Notes: generated from the sequence alone by a model not told the origin. 64,000 bases of DNA from Variovorax boronicumulans (GCF_007677875.1 NZ_VEDO01000011.1:124001-188000), one strand, 5' to 3'; shown: positions 8,482-18,177, counted from the stretch's first letter. Numbers and translations: made by a program.

Positions 8482-9818
8482 TGGCGTCGGAACTGTCGCG
8501 CATCGCCCGGCACGCGGGCACCATCCTGGTCGGCCAGCTGGCCGTGATGGCCTTTGGCGTGACCGACACGCTGGTGGCGGGTCGGCATTCCGATGCGGCG
8601 CTGGCCGCGCTGTCGGTCGGCTCGGCACTGTACGTCAGCGTCTATGTGGGCCTGATGGGCGTGCTGCAGGCCCTGCTGCCGGTCTGGGCCGAGCTGCGCG
8701 GCGGTGGCCGCAGCCACGAGATCGGCCGCTCGGTGCGCCAGTCGCTCTACCTCGCCGCCGCCTGCGCCGTGCTGGGGTGCAGCATGTTGCTGGCACCGGC
8801 GCCGCTGCTGCGCTGGGCCGACGTGCCGCCGACCATGCGCGCCGAGGTGCAGGACTACCTGGCCGTGCTGGCCATGGCGCTTCCGCCGGCCCTGCTGTTG
8901 CGGCTCTACAGCACGCTGAACCAAGCGCTGGCGCGGCCGCTGTTCGTGACCTGGCTGCAGGTGGTCGGCCTCGTGCTCAAGGTGCCGCTGTCGGTCTGGT
9001 TCACCTTCGGCGGCGCGGGGCTGCCCGCGGGCGGCGCAGTGGGCTGCGCCTGGGCCACGCTGGTCGTCAACTACGCCATGCTGGCTGTGGCCTGGTGGAT
9101 GGTGCAGACGCAGCCGCTGTACGCCGAGCTGGCCATCCGCGCGCGCGTCGAGGCGCCCCAATGGGATCGCCTGGCCGAGTTCCTGCGTCCGGGCGTGCCG
9201 GCGGGCCTGGCGGTGATGGTCGAGGTCACCTCGTTCACGCTGATGGCACTCATGATCGCGCGCCTGGGCACGGAGGCCTCGGCCGGCCACCAGATCGCTG
9301 CCAGCATGACGGCCGTGCTTTACATGGTGCCGCTGTCGCTGGGCCTGGCGACGAGCGCACGGGTGAGCTGGTGGCGCGGCCAGGACGATGCCGCCCGCGC
9401 ACGCGTCGCCCTGCGCACCGGCCTGGCCCTGGCCGCCGGCATGGCGCTGCTGCTGGCCGGTGCTGTGGCCTTGCTGCGCGCGCCCATCGCCACGTTGTAC
9501 GCAGGCAGCCCGGCCGTGGCCGCGGTCGCCGCCGGCCTGCTGGGCTGGGTGGCGCTGTACCACCTGGCCGATGCGGTGCAGGCGGTGTGCGTGTTCGTGC
9601 TGCGCAGCTACCGCGTCACGCTCGCGCCACTGCTGGTCTACGGCGTCTTGCTGTGGGGCGTGGGTCTGTACGGCGGCCAGTTGCTGGCCTACCGCGGCCT
9701 GGGCCCCTGGCCAGCGCTGCAGTCGCCCGCCGCGTTCTGGATCGCCGGTGCCGCAGCCCTGGGCACCACGGCCGCCATCTTCCTTGTGCTGCTCTGGCGT
9801 CTCACACGGGCGCGCTGA
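8481..9818 (+). CDS. MATE family multidrug/toxin extrusion transporter
   Basis: This 445-residue inner-membrane protein has 12 predicted helices in the MATE pattern. It opens with LSRIARHAGTILVGQLAVMAFGVTDTLVAGRHSD, the typical first-helix region with GxxDTxxxG, and repeats the theme in the second half (EVTSFTLMALMIARLGTEASAGHQIA). Such transporters export drugs or lipid-linked substrates using a sodium or proton gradient. ATG 8481 overlaps the previous stop, so start choice is secure. The 3' end overlaps the phoR 3' end by 17 bases, tail to tail. Substrate unknown; co-translation with the membrane protein upstream could mean a cell-envelope role. Confidence 0.88.
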   Translation: MASELSRIARHAGTILVGQLAVMAFGVTDTLVAGRHSDAALAALSVGSALYVSVYVGLMGVLQALLPVWAELRGGGRSHEIGRSVRQSLYLAAACAVLGCSMLLAPAPLLRWADVPPTMRAEVQDYLAVLAMALPPALLLRLYSTLNQALARPLFVTWLQVVGLVLKVPLSVWFTFGGAGLPAGGAVGCAWATLVVNYAMLAVAWWMVQTQPLYAELAIRARVEAPQWDRLAEFLRPGVPAGLAVMVEVTSFTLMALMIARLGTEASAGHQIAASMTAVLYMVPLSLGLATSARVSWWRGQDDAARARVALRTGLALAAGMALLLAGAVALLRAPIATLYAGSPAVAAVAAGLLGWVALYHLADAVQAVCVFVLRSYRVTLAPLLVYGVLLWGVGLYGGQLLAYRGLGPWPALQSPAAFWIAGAAALGTTAAIFLVLLWRLTRAR

Positions 9819-11142
9819 GCGGCGTGCTCGCGCGCACGCGGCTGGCCGGAAACACGATGGCGAAGCGCGAGCCCTTGCCCAGCACCGACTGGATGCGCAG
9901 TTCGGCGCCATGGCGCTGCACCACGTGCTTGACGATGGCCAGGCCCAGGCCCGTGCCGCCGGTTTCGCGCGAGCGACTGCGGTCCACACGGTAGAAGCGC
10001 TCGGTCAGCCGCGGCAGGTGCTCGGGTGCCACGCCCGGGCCGGTGTCTTCCACCGCAACCTCGAGTTGGCCGGCGGGCAGCGTCTGCCAGGAGACCTTCA
10101 CGCTGCCGCCGCCCGGCGTGTAGCGCACCGCATTGCTGACCAGGTTGGAGAGCGCACTCATGAGCTCGGTGCGCGCGCCGGCCAGCGCCAGCTCTGGCGG
10201 CGGCGCAAAGTCCAGAGCATGCGGCGCGCCCTGCCCGGCGGTGAGTAGGGCCGACAGGGCCTGGGCCTCGTCCTCGCACTCTGCGCTGAGCTGGGCCAGC
10301 GTCGTCCACTCGCTGCGGCCCGGCGGCGGACTGCCCTCGATGCGCGACAGCGTCAGCAGGTCATTGACCAGGGTCTGCATGCGCGCAGCCTGTTGCGCCA
10401 TGAGCTCCAGGTAGCGTGCGCGCTCGGTCTCGTCCAGCGGCAGCGATTGCAGCGTCTCGACGAAGCCGGTCAGCACCGTGAGCGGCGTGCGGATCTCGTG
10501 CGAGACATTGGCCACGAAGTCGCGTCGCATGGCCTCGGCCTGCTCCAGCGCCGTCACGTCGTTGGACAGCATGAGCCGGCGGCCTTCGCCATAGCCATGC
10601 AGGCGCACGGCCAGGCGCACGGGGTGGCCGGCGCTGTCTCCACGGCCCGTGACGATGGCGTTGCGCGTCGGGTCGGGCTGCGCGTAGTAGCTCGTGAATG
10701 CCGGGTCGCGCACGAGGTTGCCGATCAGCTGCTCGTGGTCGCGCTCGGTGTCGATGCCGAAATGCGCGGCCGCGGTCGGATTGCACCAGTTGATGCGGCC
10801 TTCGGCGTCCAGCAGGATCACGCCGTTGGACGAGGCCTGGATCGCTTCGAGGAACTCCTGCAGCCGGCGCTCGCTGTCTTGCAGCCGACGCTCGCCATTG
10901 CGCTGCTGGCGGCGCAGCCGGTCGGCGAACTCGCCCCACAGGCCGCCCATGCGCGGCAGGTTCTGGGTGTCACCATCGCGCAGGCTGCGCAGCACACGCA
11001 GGGCGCGGACCAGGTCGGCGAACCACCAGGCCAGCGCCGCCAGCAGCATGCCGGCACACGCGGCGGGCCAGCCGCGCAGCCACCAGCCGATGGTGGCGCC
11101 GGCCAGCAGCGAGACAAGGAAACTCGTGAAACGCAACCACAT
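9802..11142 (-). CDS. phoR: Phosphate regulon sensor histidine kinase PhoR
   Basis: This inner-membrane kinase phosphorylates PhoB under phosphate limitation. Two N-terminal hydrophobic segments are followed by a PAS-like domain (FLEAIQASSNGVILLDAEGRINWCN). Then come the H box FVANVSHEIRTPLTVLTGF, N box LSNLVSNAVRYTPGGG, G1 DTGPGVAPEHLPRLTERFY and G2 GGTGLGLAIVKHVVQRHG. I chose ATG 11142 so that the first membrane helix is at the N-terminus, as in E. coli; an upstream in-frame start would give an Arg/Pro-rich leader overlapping phoB. It is the last gene of the pst-pho operon and lies 37 bases after phoB. Confidence 0.95.
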   Translation of the reverse strand: MWLRFTSFLVSLLAGATIGWWLRGWPAACAGMLLAALAWWFADLVRALRVLRSLRDGDTQNLPRMGGLWGEFADRLRRQQRNGERRLQDSERRLQEFLEAIQASSNGVILLDAEGRINWCNPTAAAHFGIDTERDHEQLIGNLVRDPAFTSYYAQPDPTRNAIVTGRGDSAGHPVRLAVRLHGYGEGRRLMLSNDVTALEQAEAMRRDFVANVSHEIRTPLTVLTGFVETLQSLPLDETERARYLELMAQQAARMQTLVNDLLTLSRIEGSPPPGRSEWTTLAQLSAECEDEAQALSALLTAGQGAPHALDFAPPPELALAGARTELMSALSNLVSNAVRYTPGGGSVKVSWQTLPAGQLEVAVEDTGPGVAPEHLPRLTERFYRVDRSRSRETGGTGLGLAIVKHVVQRHGAELRIQSVLGKGSRFAIVFPASRVRASTPLSAPV

Positions 11143-11179
11143 GCGAACGATTGTCGCGGCAGCCCGCGCGGGGCAAGGG

Positions 11180-11938
11180 TCAGGAAGCGGAGGCCGACGT
11201 GGACGGCGCCTGCGCAACGCGCGCGGCTCGCGTGGTGGTCACGGGTACCACCGGCTGCGCGGTGATGCGGTAGCCCGCGCCACGCACGGTTTCCACCATG
11301 GGACCGGCCGCACCCAGTGCCTCGCGCAGGCGCTTGACGTGCACGTCCACCGTGCGTTCCTCGATGAACACGTGGTCGCCCCAGACGCGGTCCAGCAGCT
11401 GCGACCGGCTGTGCACGCGCTCGGCGTGCTGCATGAGGTAGTGCAGCAACTTGAACTCGGTCGGCCCCATCTTGAGCGGCTGGCCGTCGAAGCTCACACG
11501 GTGCGTGGAGCTGTCCAGCAGCAGCGCCCCGATCTGCACTGAGCCGCCGGCCTGTTCGGGCGCCCGGCGGCGCAGCACCGCGCGGATGCGTGCCAGCAGT
11601 TCCTTGGTGGAGAACGGCTTGGCGATGTAGTCGTCGGCGCCGGCATCCAGCCCGGCGACGCGGTCGTGCTCGTCGCCGCGCGCGGTGAGCATGATGATGG
11701 GCACGGCCTTGGTGCGCGGGTCGGCGCGCCACTTGCGTGCCAGCGACAGCCCGCTCTCACCGGGCAGCATCCAGTCCAGCAGGATCACGTCGGGCAGCAC
11801 CGCATCGAGCTCCACCTGCGCGGTCACGCTGTCCATGGCCCAGGTCGGCTGGAAACCGCTGTGCCGCAGGTTCACGGCCAGCAGTTCGGCGATCGCGGGT
11901 TCGTCCTCCACGATCAGGACGCGCGGCATGTGCTTCAT
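11180..11938 (-). CDS. phoB: Phosphate regulon response regulator PhoB
   Basis: The OmpR-family activator binds Pho boxes when phosphorylated by PhoR. The receiver domain (VLIVEDEPAIAELLAVNLR, Asp in VILLDWMLPGESG, Lys in IAKPFS) is followed by a winged helix with LKMGPTEFKLLHYLMQHAERVHSRSQLLDRVWG and DVHVKRLREALG. It is 252 residues, longer than the usual 229, because of a C-terminal Thr/Ala/Ser-rich tail of about 25 residues after ITAQP that looks disordered. The ATG overlaps the phoU stop (ATGA), implying translational coupling. A second ATG three codons on is possible. Confidence 0.96.
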   Translation of the reverse strand: MKHMPRVLIVEDEPAIAELLAVNLRHSGFQPTWAMDSVTAQVELDAVLPDVILLDWMLPGESGLSLARKWRADPRTKAVPIIMLTARGDEHDRVAGLDAGADDYIAKPFSTKELLARIRAVLRRRAPEQAGGSVQIGALLLDSSTHRVSFDGQPLKMGPTEFKLLHYLMQHAERVHSRSQLLDRVWGDHVFIEERTVDVHVKRLREALGAAGPMVETVRGAGYRITAQPVVPVTTTRAARVAQAPSTSASAS

Positions 11939-12657
11939 TGGACTGCGGACTCGACCTGTTCCATGGTGGCATGGCGCACGTCGGCTCCCTTGACGATGTA
12001 GATGATGAACTCGGCAATGTTCTTGGCGTGGTCGCCGATGCGCTCGATGGCCTTGGCCAGGAACAGCAGGTCCAGGCTGGAAGAGATGGTGCGCGGGTCT
12101 TCCATCATGTAGGTGATGAGCTTGCGCACGAAGCCGTCGAACTCGCGGTCGATCAGGTCGTCCTCCTTGAGGATGCTCACGGCCGCTGCGGTGTCCAGCC
12201 GCGCGAACGCGTCCAGCGCCTTGCGCAAGAGGCCCGAGGCCAGGTCGGCCGAGACGCGCAGGTCCAGCGTGGGCAGCTGGCGGGCCGAACCGCTCTGCGC
12301 GATGGACTTGGCCATGCGGGCGATCTTGGCGGATTCGTCGCCCACGCGCTCCAGGTTCGCCGTGGTCTTGGAGATCGCCAGCAAGAGGCGCAGGTCGCGC
12401 GCCGTGGGCTGGCGCCGGCCGATGATGGAAGCCAGCTCGCGGTCGATCTCCACTTCCATGGCATTGACCTGCTGCTCAGCGGCCTCGACCTCGTCGGCCA
12501 CCTCGGTGCTGAACTGGGCCAGCGCGTAGATCGCCTTGCGGATCTGCGACTCCACGAGCCCGCCGAGTTCCATGACACGGCTGGACACGTTGTTCAGTTC
12601 GGCGTCGAACTGGGTCGAAAGATGTTTGTCCGACATGTTGTGTTCCCTCTTGGACAA
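11935..12657 (-). CDS. phoU: Phosphate signalling complex protein PhoU
   Basis: This 240-residue all-helical cytoplasmic protein links the PstSCAB transporter to PhoR and keeps the Pho regulon off when phosphate is plentiful. The two PhoU repeats are visible: E.EVDRELASIIGRRQPTARDLR with LERVGDESAKIARM in the first, and DREFDGFVRKLITYMMEDPRTI with ERIGDHAKNIAEFIIY in the second. These Glu/Asp-rich helices bind metal clusters in homologues. It lies 10 bases after pstB and overlaps phoB by four bases. Confidence 0.97.
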   Translation of the reverse strand: MSKREHNMSDKHLSTQFDAELNNVSSRVMELGGLVESQIRKAIYALAQFSTEVADEVEAAEQQVNAMEVEIDRELASIIGRRQPTARDLRLLLAISKTTANLERVGDESAKIARMAKSIAQSGSARQLPTLDLRVSADLASGLLRKALDAFARLDTAAAVSILKEDDLIDREFDGFVRKLITYMMEDPRTISSSLDLLFLAKAIERIGDHAKNIAEFIIYIVKGADVRHATMEQVESAVQ

Positions 12658-12667
12658 GCAGTCCGGA

Positions 12668-13453
12668 TCAGCCGAAGCGGCCGGTGATGTAGTCCTCGGT
12701 CTCCTTGCGCTTGGGCTTGAAGAACAGCTGCTCGGTGGCGCCGAACTCCATCAGGTCGCCCAGGTACATGTACGCCGTGTAGTCGCTGCAGCGGGCGGCC
12801 TGCTGCATGTTGTGGGTCACGATCACCACCGTGTATTCGGTCTTCAGTTCGGTGATCAGTTCCTCGATCTTGGAGGTGGAGATCGGGTCCAGCGCCGAGC
12901 ACGGCTCGTCCAGCAGCAGCACCTCGGGCTTGATCGCGATGCCACGGGCGATGCACAGGCGCTGCTGCTGGCCGCCGGACAGGCCGGAGCCGCTCTGGTT
13001 GAGTTTGTCCTTGACCTCGGTCCACAGCGCGGCCTTGCGCAGTGCCCATTCCACGCGCTCTTCCATGTCGGTGGCCGACAGGTTCTCGAACAGCTTCACG
13101 CCGAAGGCGATGTTGTCGTAGATGGACATCGGGAACGGTGTGGGCTTTTGGAACACCATGCCGACCTTGGCACGCACCAGGGCGACGTCCTGCTTGCTCT
13201 CCAGCAGGTTTTCGCCGTCCAGGATGATCTGGCCTTCGGCGCGCTGTTCGGGATAGAGCTCGAACATGCGGTTGAAGGTGCGCAGCAGGGTGGACTTACC
13301 GCAGCCGGAGGGGCCGATGAAGGCGGTGACCTTCTTCTCGGGGATCTCCAGGTTGATGCCCTTGAGGGCGTGGAACTTGCCGTAGTAGAAGTTCAGGTCC
13401 TTGACGGCGATCTTGGCGCGTTCGGTCACCGGGGTGGCGATGCTTGCGGGCAT
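12668..13453 (-). CDS. pstB: Phosphate ABC transporter ATP-binding protein PstB
   Basis: This is the ATPase of the high-affinity phosphate importer, attached to the inner face of the membrane. The 261 residues carry Walker [10 protein letters not shown] (47-55), the Q loop region [15 protein letters not shown] (Pst-specific), ABC signature [14 protein letters not shown], Walker [15 protein letters not shown] and switch His in [12 protein letters not shown]. Upstream AAGAGAG and a spacing of 24 bases from pstA place it in the operon. The sequence is typical of the family throughout. Confidence 0.98.
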   Translation of the reverse strand: MPASIATPVTERAKIAVKDLNFYYGKFHALKGINLEIPEKKVTAFIGPSGCGKSTLLRTFNRMFELYPEQRAEGQIILDGENLLESKQDVALVRAKVGMVFQKPTPFPMSIYDNIAFGVKLFENLSATDMEERVEWALRKAALWTEVKDKLNQSGSGLSGGQQQRLCIARGIAIKPEVLLLDEPCSALDPISTSKIEELITELKTEYTVVIVTHNMQQAARCSDYTAYMYLGDLMEFGATEQLFFKPKRKETEDYITGRFG

Positions 13454-13477
13454 ATCGGTTCTCTCTTGGAATTCGGT

Positions 13478-14377
13478 TTACTGCTTGGAGCGCGTCAGCA
13501 CGCGGGCCAGGATGTTCAGGCCCAGCACGGCCACCGTGATCAGGAACACGCCGGCCCAGGCCAGCTGCTGCCAGTTCTCGTACGGGCTCATCGCGAACTT
13601 GAAGATCGTGACCGGCAGGCTGGCCATCGGCTCGCCCATGCTGGAGGTCCAGAACTGGTTGTTCAGCGCGGTGAACAGCAGCGGTGCAGTCTCGCCGGCG
13701 ATGCGGGCCACGGCCAGCAGCACGCCGGTCACGACGCCGGCGCGGGCGGCGCGCAGCGTGATGGCCATGATCACCTTCCACTTGGGCGTGCCCAGGGCGT
13801 AGGCAGCTTCACGCAGGCCCGGCGGCACCAGTTGCAGCATGTTCTCGGTGGTGCGGATCACGACCGGGATCACGATCAGCGCCAGTGCGATGGAGCCGGC
13901 AATGCCCGAGAACGAGCGCATCTGCGTGACGACCACGGCGTAGACGAACAGGCCGATCACGATGGACGGGGCCGACAGCAGGATGTCGTTGACGAAGCGC
14001 GTCACCGAGGCCAGCCAGCCCTTGGGCTCGTACTCAGCCAGGTAGATGCCGGCCAGGATGCCGATGGGCGTGCCCACGCAGGTGGCGACCAGCACCATCA
14101 GGAAGGAGCCGTACAGCGCGTTGGCGATGCCACCCGCCTCGTTCGGCGGCGGCGTCATCTCGGTGAAGGTGGCAATCGCCAGGCCGCCGACGCCCAGGCG
14201 GATGGTCTCCCAGAGGATCCAGATCAGCCAGAACACGCCGAAGGCCATGGCCGCCAGCGACAGGAACAGCGCGACCTGGTTGACTCGCTTGCGGCTGGCG
14301 TACTTGGCGGCCTTGGCGGCCTCGTAGGCAGCCTTGGCGACCAGGGCCTGCCCCGTGGTGGTGGTGGTGGTGTTCAC
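13478..14377 (-). CDS. pstA: Phosphate ABC transporter permease PstA
   Basis: This is one of two membrane channel subunits of the phosphate importer. The 299 residues have six predicted membrane helices, with the ABC permease coupling loop [44 protein letters not shown]. The start is GTG 14377, chosen because AAGGAG lies just upstream and the pstC stop overlaps it (GTGA). The N-terminus is a run of six Thr encoded by six ACC codons, before an Ala/Lys-rich cytoplasmic stretch. Reading on upstream in frame would run across pstC and is not real. Confidence 0.95.
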   Translation of the reverse strand: MNTTTTTTGQALVAKAAYEAAKAAKYASRKRVNQVALFLSLAAMAFGVFWLIWILWETIRLGVGGLAIATFTEMTPPPNEAGGIANALYGSFLMVLVATCVGTPIGILAGIYLAEYEPKGWLASVTRFVNDILLSAPSIVIGLFVYAVVVTQMRSFSGIAGSIALALIVIPVVIRTTENMLQLVPPGLREAAYALGTPKWKVIMAITLRAARAGVVTGVLLAVARIAGETAPLLFTALNNQFWTSSMGEPMASLPVTIFKFAMSPYENWQQLAWAGVFLITVAVLGLNILARVLTRSKQ

Positions 14378-15414
14378 GACTTGGCTCCTTCGCTCTTGCG
14401 CAGGCGGGCCAGCAGCAGCTTGGAGCAGGACAGCACGACGAAGGTGATGAAGAAGAGGACCAGACCGAGGTACATCAGCGCAGCCTGGTGCAGGCCGGCG
14501 CCGGCTTCGGCAAACTCGTTGGCCAGGGCCGAGGTGATGGAGTTGGCCGCCTGGAACAGGCTCAGCGAATCGAGCTGGTTCATGTTGCCGATCACGAAGG
14601 TGACGGCCATGGTCTCGCCCAGCGCGCGGCCCAGGCCCAGCATGATGCCGCCGATGACGCCGGCCTTGGTGTAGGGCAGCACCACCTTGGACATGACTTC
14701 CCAGGTGGTCGCACCCAGGCCATAGGCCGATTCCTTGAGCAGCGGCGGCGTCACCTCGAACACATCGCGCATCACAGAGGCGATGAACGGGATGATCATG
14801 ATGGCCAGGATGATGCCGGCAGACAGGATGCCGATGCCCACCGGGGGACCGGACACCAGCGCGCCCAGGTAGGGCACGCCGGACAGCAGGCTTTGCAGCG
14901 GCTGCTGCACGTAGGTCGACAGGATGGGGCCGAACACCAGCAGCCCCCACATGCCGTAGACGATGGAGGGCACTGCCGCCAGCAGCTCAATGGCCGTCCC
15001 CAGCGGGCGCTTGAGCCACGCTGGCGACAGTTCCGTCAGGAACAGCGCGATGCCGAAGCTGACCGGCACCGCGATGACCAGCGCGATCAGCGAGGTCATC
15101 AGCGTGCCGTAAACCATGACCAGCCCGCCGAACTCTTCCTGCACCGGATCCCAGGTCGTGCTGGTCAAGAACGACAGGCCGTATTTGGAGATCGCCGGCC
15201 AGGCGCCCTGGATCAGCGACAGCAGGATGCCGACCAGCAGCAGCAGCGTGAGCCAGGCCGCGCCCTTCGCGGCCATGCCGAACAGCTTGTCGGCCATGGC
15301 GCCGCTGCGCGCCTTCTTGGGAGGAGGTGTTGTCATCGCGCGTTCACCACCCTTGCCGGCACCCTTGCCGGACAGATCGAAGGGGGCGCCGTTCGCTGGA
15401 AGTGTAGAAGACAC
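14374..15414 (-). CDS. pstC: Phosphate ABC transporter permease PstC
   Basis: This is the second channel subunit. Six membrane helices follow a hydrophilic N-terminus, and the permease motif [47 protein letters not shown] is clear. The start is uncertain. GTG 15414 gives 346 residues, 32 bases after pstS, with a Gly/Lys-rich leader. ATG 15336 would give 320 residues with an N-terminus more like E. coli PstC. Neither has a strong Shine-Dalgarno sequence. The stop overlaps the pstA GTG. Confidence 0.94.
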   Translation of the reverse strand: MSSTLPANGAPFDLSGKGAGKGGERAMTTPPPKKARSGAMADKLFGMAAKGAAWLTLLLLVGILLSLIQGAWPAISKYGLSFLTSTTWDPVQEEFGGLVMVYGTLMTSLIALVIAVPVSFGIALFLTELSPAWLKRPLGTAIELLAAVPSIVYGMWGLLVFGPILSTYVQQPLQSLLSGVPYLGALVSGPPVGIGILSAGIILAIMIIPFIASVMRDVFEVTPPLLKESAYGLGATTWEVMSKVVLPYTKAGVIGGIMLGLGRALGETMAVTFVIGNMNQLDSLSLFQAANSITSALANEFAEAGAGLHQAALMYLGLVLFFITFVVLSCSKLLLARLRKSEGAKS

Positions 15415-15446
15415 GGCTTGGCTCAGCGGGTCAGGTCAGGGGATGC

Positions 15447-16487
15447 TCAGTTGGCAGCCAGCGCGACCGGCTTGCCGGACGCGTCGACGATCTGGCCCCA
15501 GGACTTCTCGATCACGCTCTTGACGGCGGCGGGCATCGGCACGTAGTCCAGGTCGTTGGAGGTCTTGTCGCCTTCCTTGTAGGCCCACGAGAAGAACTTC
15601 AGCGCAGATGCGGCCACGGCGGGCTTGTCCTGCTTCTTGTGCATCAGGATGAAGGTCGCGCCGGTGATGGGCCAGGCGCCGTCGCCGCTCTGGTTCGTCA
15701 GGATCTGGTAGAAGCTCTTGTCCCACTGGGCGCCGGCGGCAGCGGCCTTGAAGGCCTCGTCGTCAGGCTGCGGGAACTTGCCCGCTGCGTTCTGCAGCAG
15801 CGCATAGGTCATCTTGTTCTGTTTGACGTAGGCGTACTCGACGTAGCCGATCGAGTTGGGCAGGCGGCCCACGAAGGCGGCCACGCCCTCGTTGCCCTTG
15901 CCGCCTGCACCGGTGGGCCAGTTCACGGCCGTGCCTTCACCGACCTTGTCCTTCCACTCGGCATTGACCTTGGACAGGTAGTTCGTGAACAGGAAGCTGG
16001 TGCCCGAACCGTCGGCGCGGCGCACCGGGGCGATGGCGGCATCCGGCAGCTTCAGGCCGCTGTTCAGTGCGCCGATGGCGGGATCGTTCCACTTGGTGAT
16101 CTTGCCCAGGTAGATGTCGCCCAGGACCTGGCCTGAAAGCTTCAGCTCGCCGGCCTTGATGCCGGGGATGTTGACCACGGGGATCACGCCGCCGATGACG
16201 GTGGGGAACTGCAGCAGACCCTTGGCTTGCAGGTCGGCGTCCTTCAGGGGCGCGTCGGAGGCGCCGAAGTCCACGGTCTTGGCTTCGATCTGCTTGAGGC
16301 CGGCGCCGGAGCCGACGGACTGGTAGTTGATCTTGGTGCCGGTGGCCTTGTTGTAGTCGGCGGCCCACTTGGCATACAGGGGGGCGGGGAAGCTCGCGCC
16401 GGCGCCGGTCACGTCCTGGGCGCTGGCGAAGCCCGAGATGGCCAGGCCCAGCAGGCCGATGGTGGAAAAGCGGATCGTCGATTGCAT
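15447..16487 (-). CDS. pstS: Periplasmic phosphate-binding protein PstS
   Basis: This is the substrate-binding subunit of the phosphate importer. A signal peptide runs to about residue 23 ([11 protein letters not shown], cut before [19 protein letters not shown]). Phosphate-binding elements are visible in [30 protein letters not shown] and [11 protein letters not shown]. The 346-residue length is standard. GAGG precedes the ATG. It is the first gene of the pst-pho operon and has a Pho box upstream, so it is the most strongly phosphate-regulated gene in the window. Confidence 0.97.
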   Translation of the reverse strand: MQSTIRFSTIGLLGLAISGFASAQDVTGAGASFPAPLYAKWAADYNKATGTKINYQSVGSGAGLKQIEAKTVDFGASDAPLKDADLQAKGLLQFPTVIGGVIPVVNIPGIKAGELKLSGQVLGDIYLGKITKWNDPAIGALNSGLKLPDAAIAPVRRADGSGTSFLFTNYLSKVNAEWKDKVGEGTAVNWPTGAGGKGNEGVAAFVGRLPNSIGYVEYAYVKQNKMTYALLQNAAGKFPQPDDEAFKAAAAGAQWDKSFYQILTNQSGDGAWPITGATFILMHKKQDKPAVAASALKFFSWAYKEGDKTSNDLDYVPMPAAVKSVIEKSWGQIVDASGKPVALAAN

Positions 16488-16555
16488 GAAAAACCTCTGT
16501 CGAGTGCTTGCGGTTGGTCACCAGGCAGCAGGATTGCCACCCTCGATGGCCGTGA

Positions 16556-16588
16556 ATTTAAGAAGCTTGTGTGACAGCAACATGACAC
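16556..16588 (-). promoter_or_regulatory. Pho box and -10 element of the pst operon
   Basis: On the minus strand, 16588-16571 reads GTGTCATGTTGCTGTCAC: two TGTCA repeats with an 11-base period, matching the PhoB consensus CTGTCAT-N4-CTGTCAC. About nine bases downstream TTAAAT (16561-16556) can serve as the -10. The box replaces the -35, as in other PhoB promoters. It lies in the region shared with the divergent ppx gene. Confidence 0.85.
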
Positions 16589-16662
16589 CAAACGGTATGC
16601 AAACTTTTGCGGGAGCCTGCCGCGTTGCGCTGCAGCATCGGTGCTAGCATCCCGCCCCAGCC

Positions 16663-18165
16663 ATGCAGAACGGAACCCTTCTCGCTGCCCTGGACCTGGG
16701 CTCCAACAGCTTTCGGCTCGAGATCGGCCGGCTCGACCATGGCCAGATCCGCCGCACCGAATACCTGAAAGAGGTGGTGCGCCAGGGCAACGGCCTGGAT
16801 GAATCCCGCAATCTGAGTGAAGACGCGATGCAGCGCGGCCTGGACTGCCTGGCCCGCTTTGCCGAGCGCCTGGCCGGTTTCCAGAAGCACCAGGTGCGTG
16901 CCGTGGCCACGCAGACGCTGCGCGAGGCGCGCAACCGCGATGAATTCCTGCGCCGCGGCCATGCCATCCTGGGTTTCCCGATCGACGTGATCCCGGGCCG
17001 CGAAGAGGCTCGGTTGATTTATCAGGGTGTCTCGCGCTTGCTGCCGCAGTCCGACGAACGCCGTTTGGTGGTCGACATCGGCGGGCGCTCGACCGAGATG
17101 ATCCTGGGCCAGGGCTTCGAGGCCCGGGTCATGGAGTCCTTTCGCGTGGGCAGCGTGGCCTGGTCCATGCGCTATTTTCCCAAGGGCGAATTCACGGCCG
17201 ACGCCTTCCGCATGGCCCAGATCGCGGCCGAGGCCGTGCTGGACGAATCCCTCGCCGCCTACGGCCCCGGCCACTGGGACCAGGCCTATGGCGCCTCGGG
17301 CACGGTCGGCGCCGTGGCCGACATGCTGGCCGCGGCCGGCGGCCCGCCCGGACTGATCCCTCGTGCCGGGCTCGAATGGCTGCGCGAACGCCTGCTCAAG
17401 GCCCGGACCGTCGACCGGCTGCAGATCGATGGCATGAAGGACGACCGCAAGCTCGTGATCGGCGGCGGCCTGTCGGTGCTGCTGGCCATCTTCGACCTGC
17501 TGGGCATCAGCGAGATGCATGCGGCGGACGGCGCGCTGCGCCACGGCGTGCTGTACGACCTCATGGAGCGCGACGGTGCCGACAGCGACGTGCGCTCGGC
17601 CTCGGTGCGCCGGCTGGCCCGCAAGTTCGACACCGATCCCGCCCAGGCCCGGCGGGTAGGTGCCGTGGCGAACGCGTTCTTCGCCCAGCTGCAGACCGGC
17701 GAGCACCCGGCCGAGGAGGTCGACCGCATGCAGCGCAAGCTGTCCTGGGCCGCGCAGCTGCACGAGATCGGTTTCCTGATCTCGCACAGCAGCTACCACC
17801 GCCATGGCGCCTACGTGTTGGACAACGCCGACGCACCGGGCTTCGCCATGCCCGAGCTGCACCGGCTCAGCCAGCTCGTGCTGGGCCACCGCGGCAAGCT
17901 CAAGAAGCTGGACGCCGACCTCGCCGACCCGGCGCTGGCCCAGCAACTGCTGGCGCTGCGCCTGGCCGTGATCCTGTGCCACGCCCGGCGCGATCCCGAC
18001 ATCGACGGCCTCACGCTCTCGTCCGGCAGGGGCCGTCAAGCGGCGCGCACGCTGGCCTGCCGCGCCGGCTGGGTCGAGGCCTTCCCGCAATCCGCGCACC
18101 TGCTGCGCGAAGAGGCCCAGGCCTGGTCCAAGACCCCCTGGCCGCTGACGCTCAGCGGTTTCTGA
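16663..18165 (+). CDS. ppx: Exopolyphosphatase (Ppx/GppA family)
   Basis: The enzyme removes terminal phosphates from polyphosphate; GppA homologues act on pppGpp. The ASKHA-fold phosphate-1 loop LAALDLGSNSFRLEIG lies at the N-terminus and the phosphate-2 loop VVDIGGRSTEMILG about 125 residues on. The catalytic Glu is expected in the segment RNRDEFLRR to IPGREEARLIYQGV. The C-terminal half is an HD-like helical domain (LHEIGFLISHSSYHRHGAYVL). The 500-residue length fits Ppx. It is divergent from pstS, which ties polyphosphate breakdown to the phosphate response and may place it under the same Pho box. Confidence 0.93.
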   Translation: MQNGTLLAALDLGSNSFRLEIGRLDHGQIRRTEYLKEVVRQGNGLDESRNLSEDAMQRGLDCLARFAERLAGFQKHQVRAVATQTLREARNRDEFLRRGHAILGFPIDVIPGREEARLIYQGVSRLLPQSDERRLVVDIGGRSTEMILGQGFEARVMESFRVGSVAWSMRYFPKGEFTADAFRMAQIAAEAVLDESLAAYGPGHWDQAYGASGTVGAVADMLAAAGGPPGLIPRAGLEWLRERLLKARTVDRLQIDGMKDDRKLVIGGGLSVLLAIFDLLGISEMHAADGALRHGVLYDLMERDGADSDVRSASVRRLARKFDTDPAQARRVGAVANAFFAQLQTGEHPAEEVDRMQRKLSWAAQLHEIGFLISHSSYHRHGAYVLDNADAPGFAMPELHRLSQLVLGHRGKLKKLDADLADPALAQQLLALRLAVILCHARRDPDIDGLTLSSGRGRQAARTLACRAGWVEAFPQSAHLLREEAQAWSKTPWPLTLSGF

Positions 18166-18177
18166 CGGCCTTAGCCT

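Noticed and set aside
14378-14950. N-terminal extension of PstA through the pstC region
   Set aside because: It overlaps pstC in another frame, while GTG 14377 has a Shine-Dalgarno sequence and gives the normal PstA length.
16558-18099. Minus-strand open frame of about 513 codons opposite ppx
   Set aside because: The plus strand encodes a full Ppx with catalytic motifs; the antisense frame has no recognisable domain.
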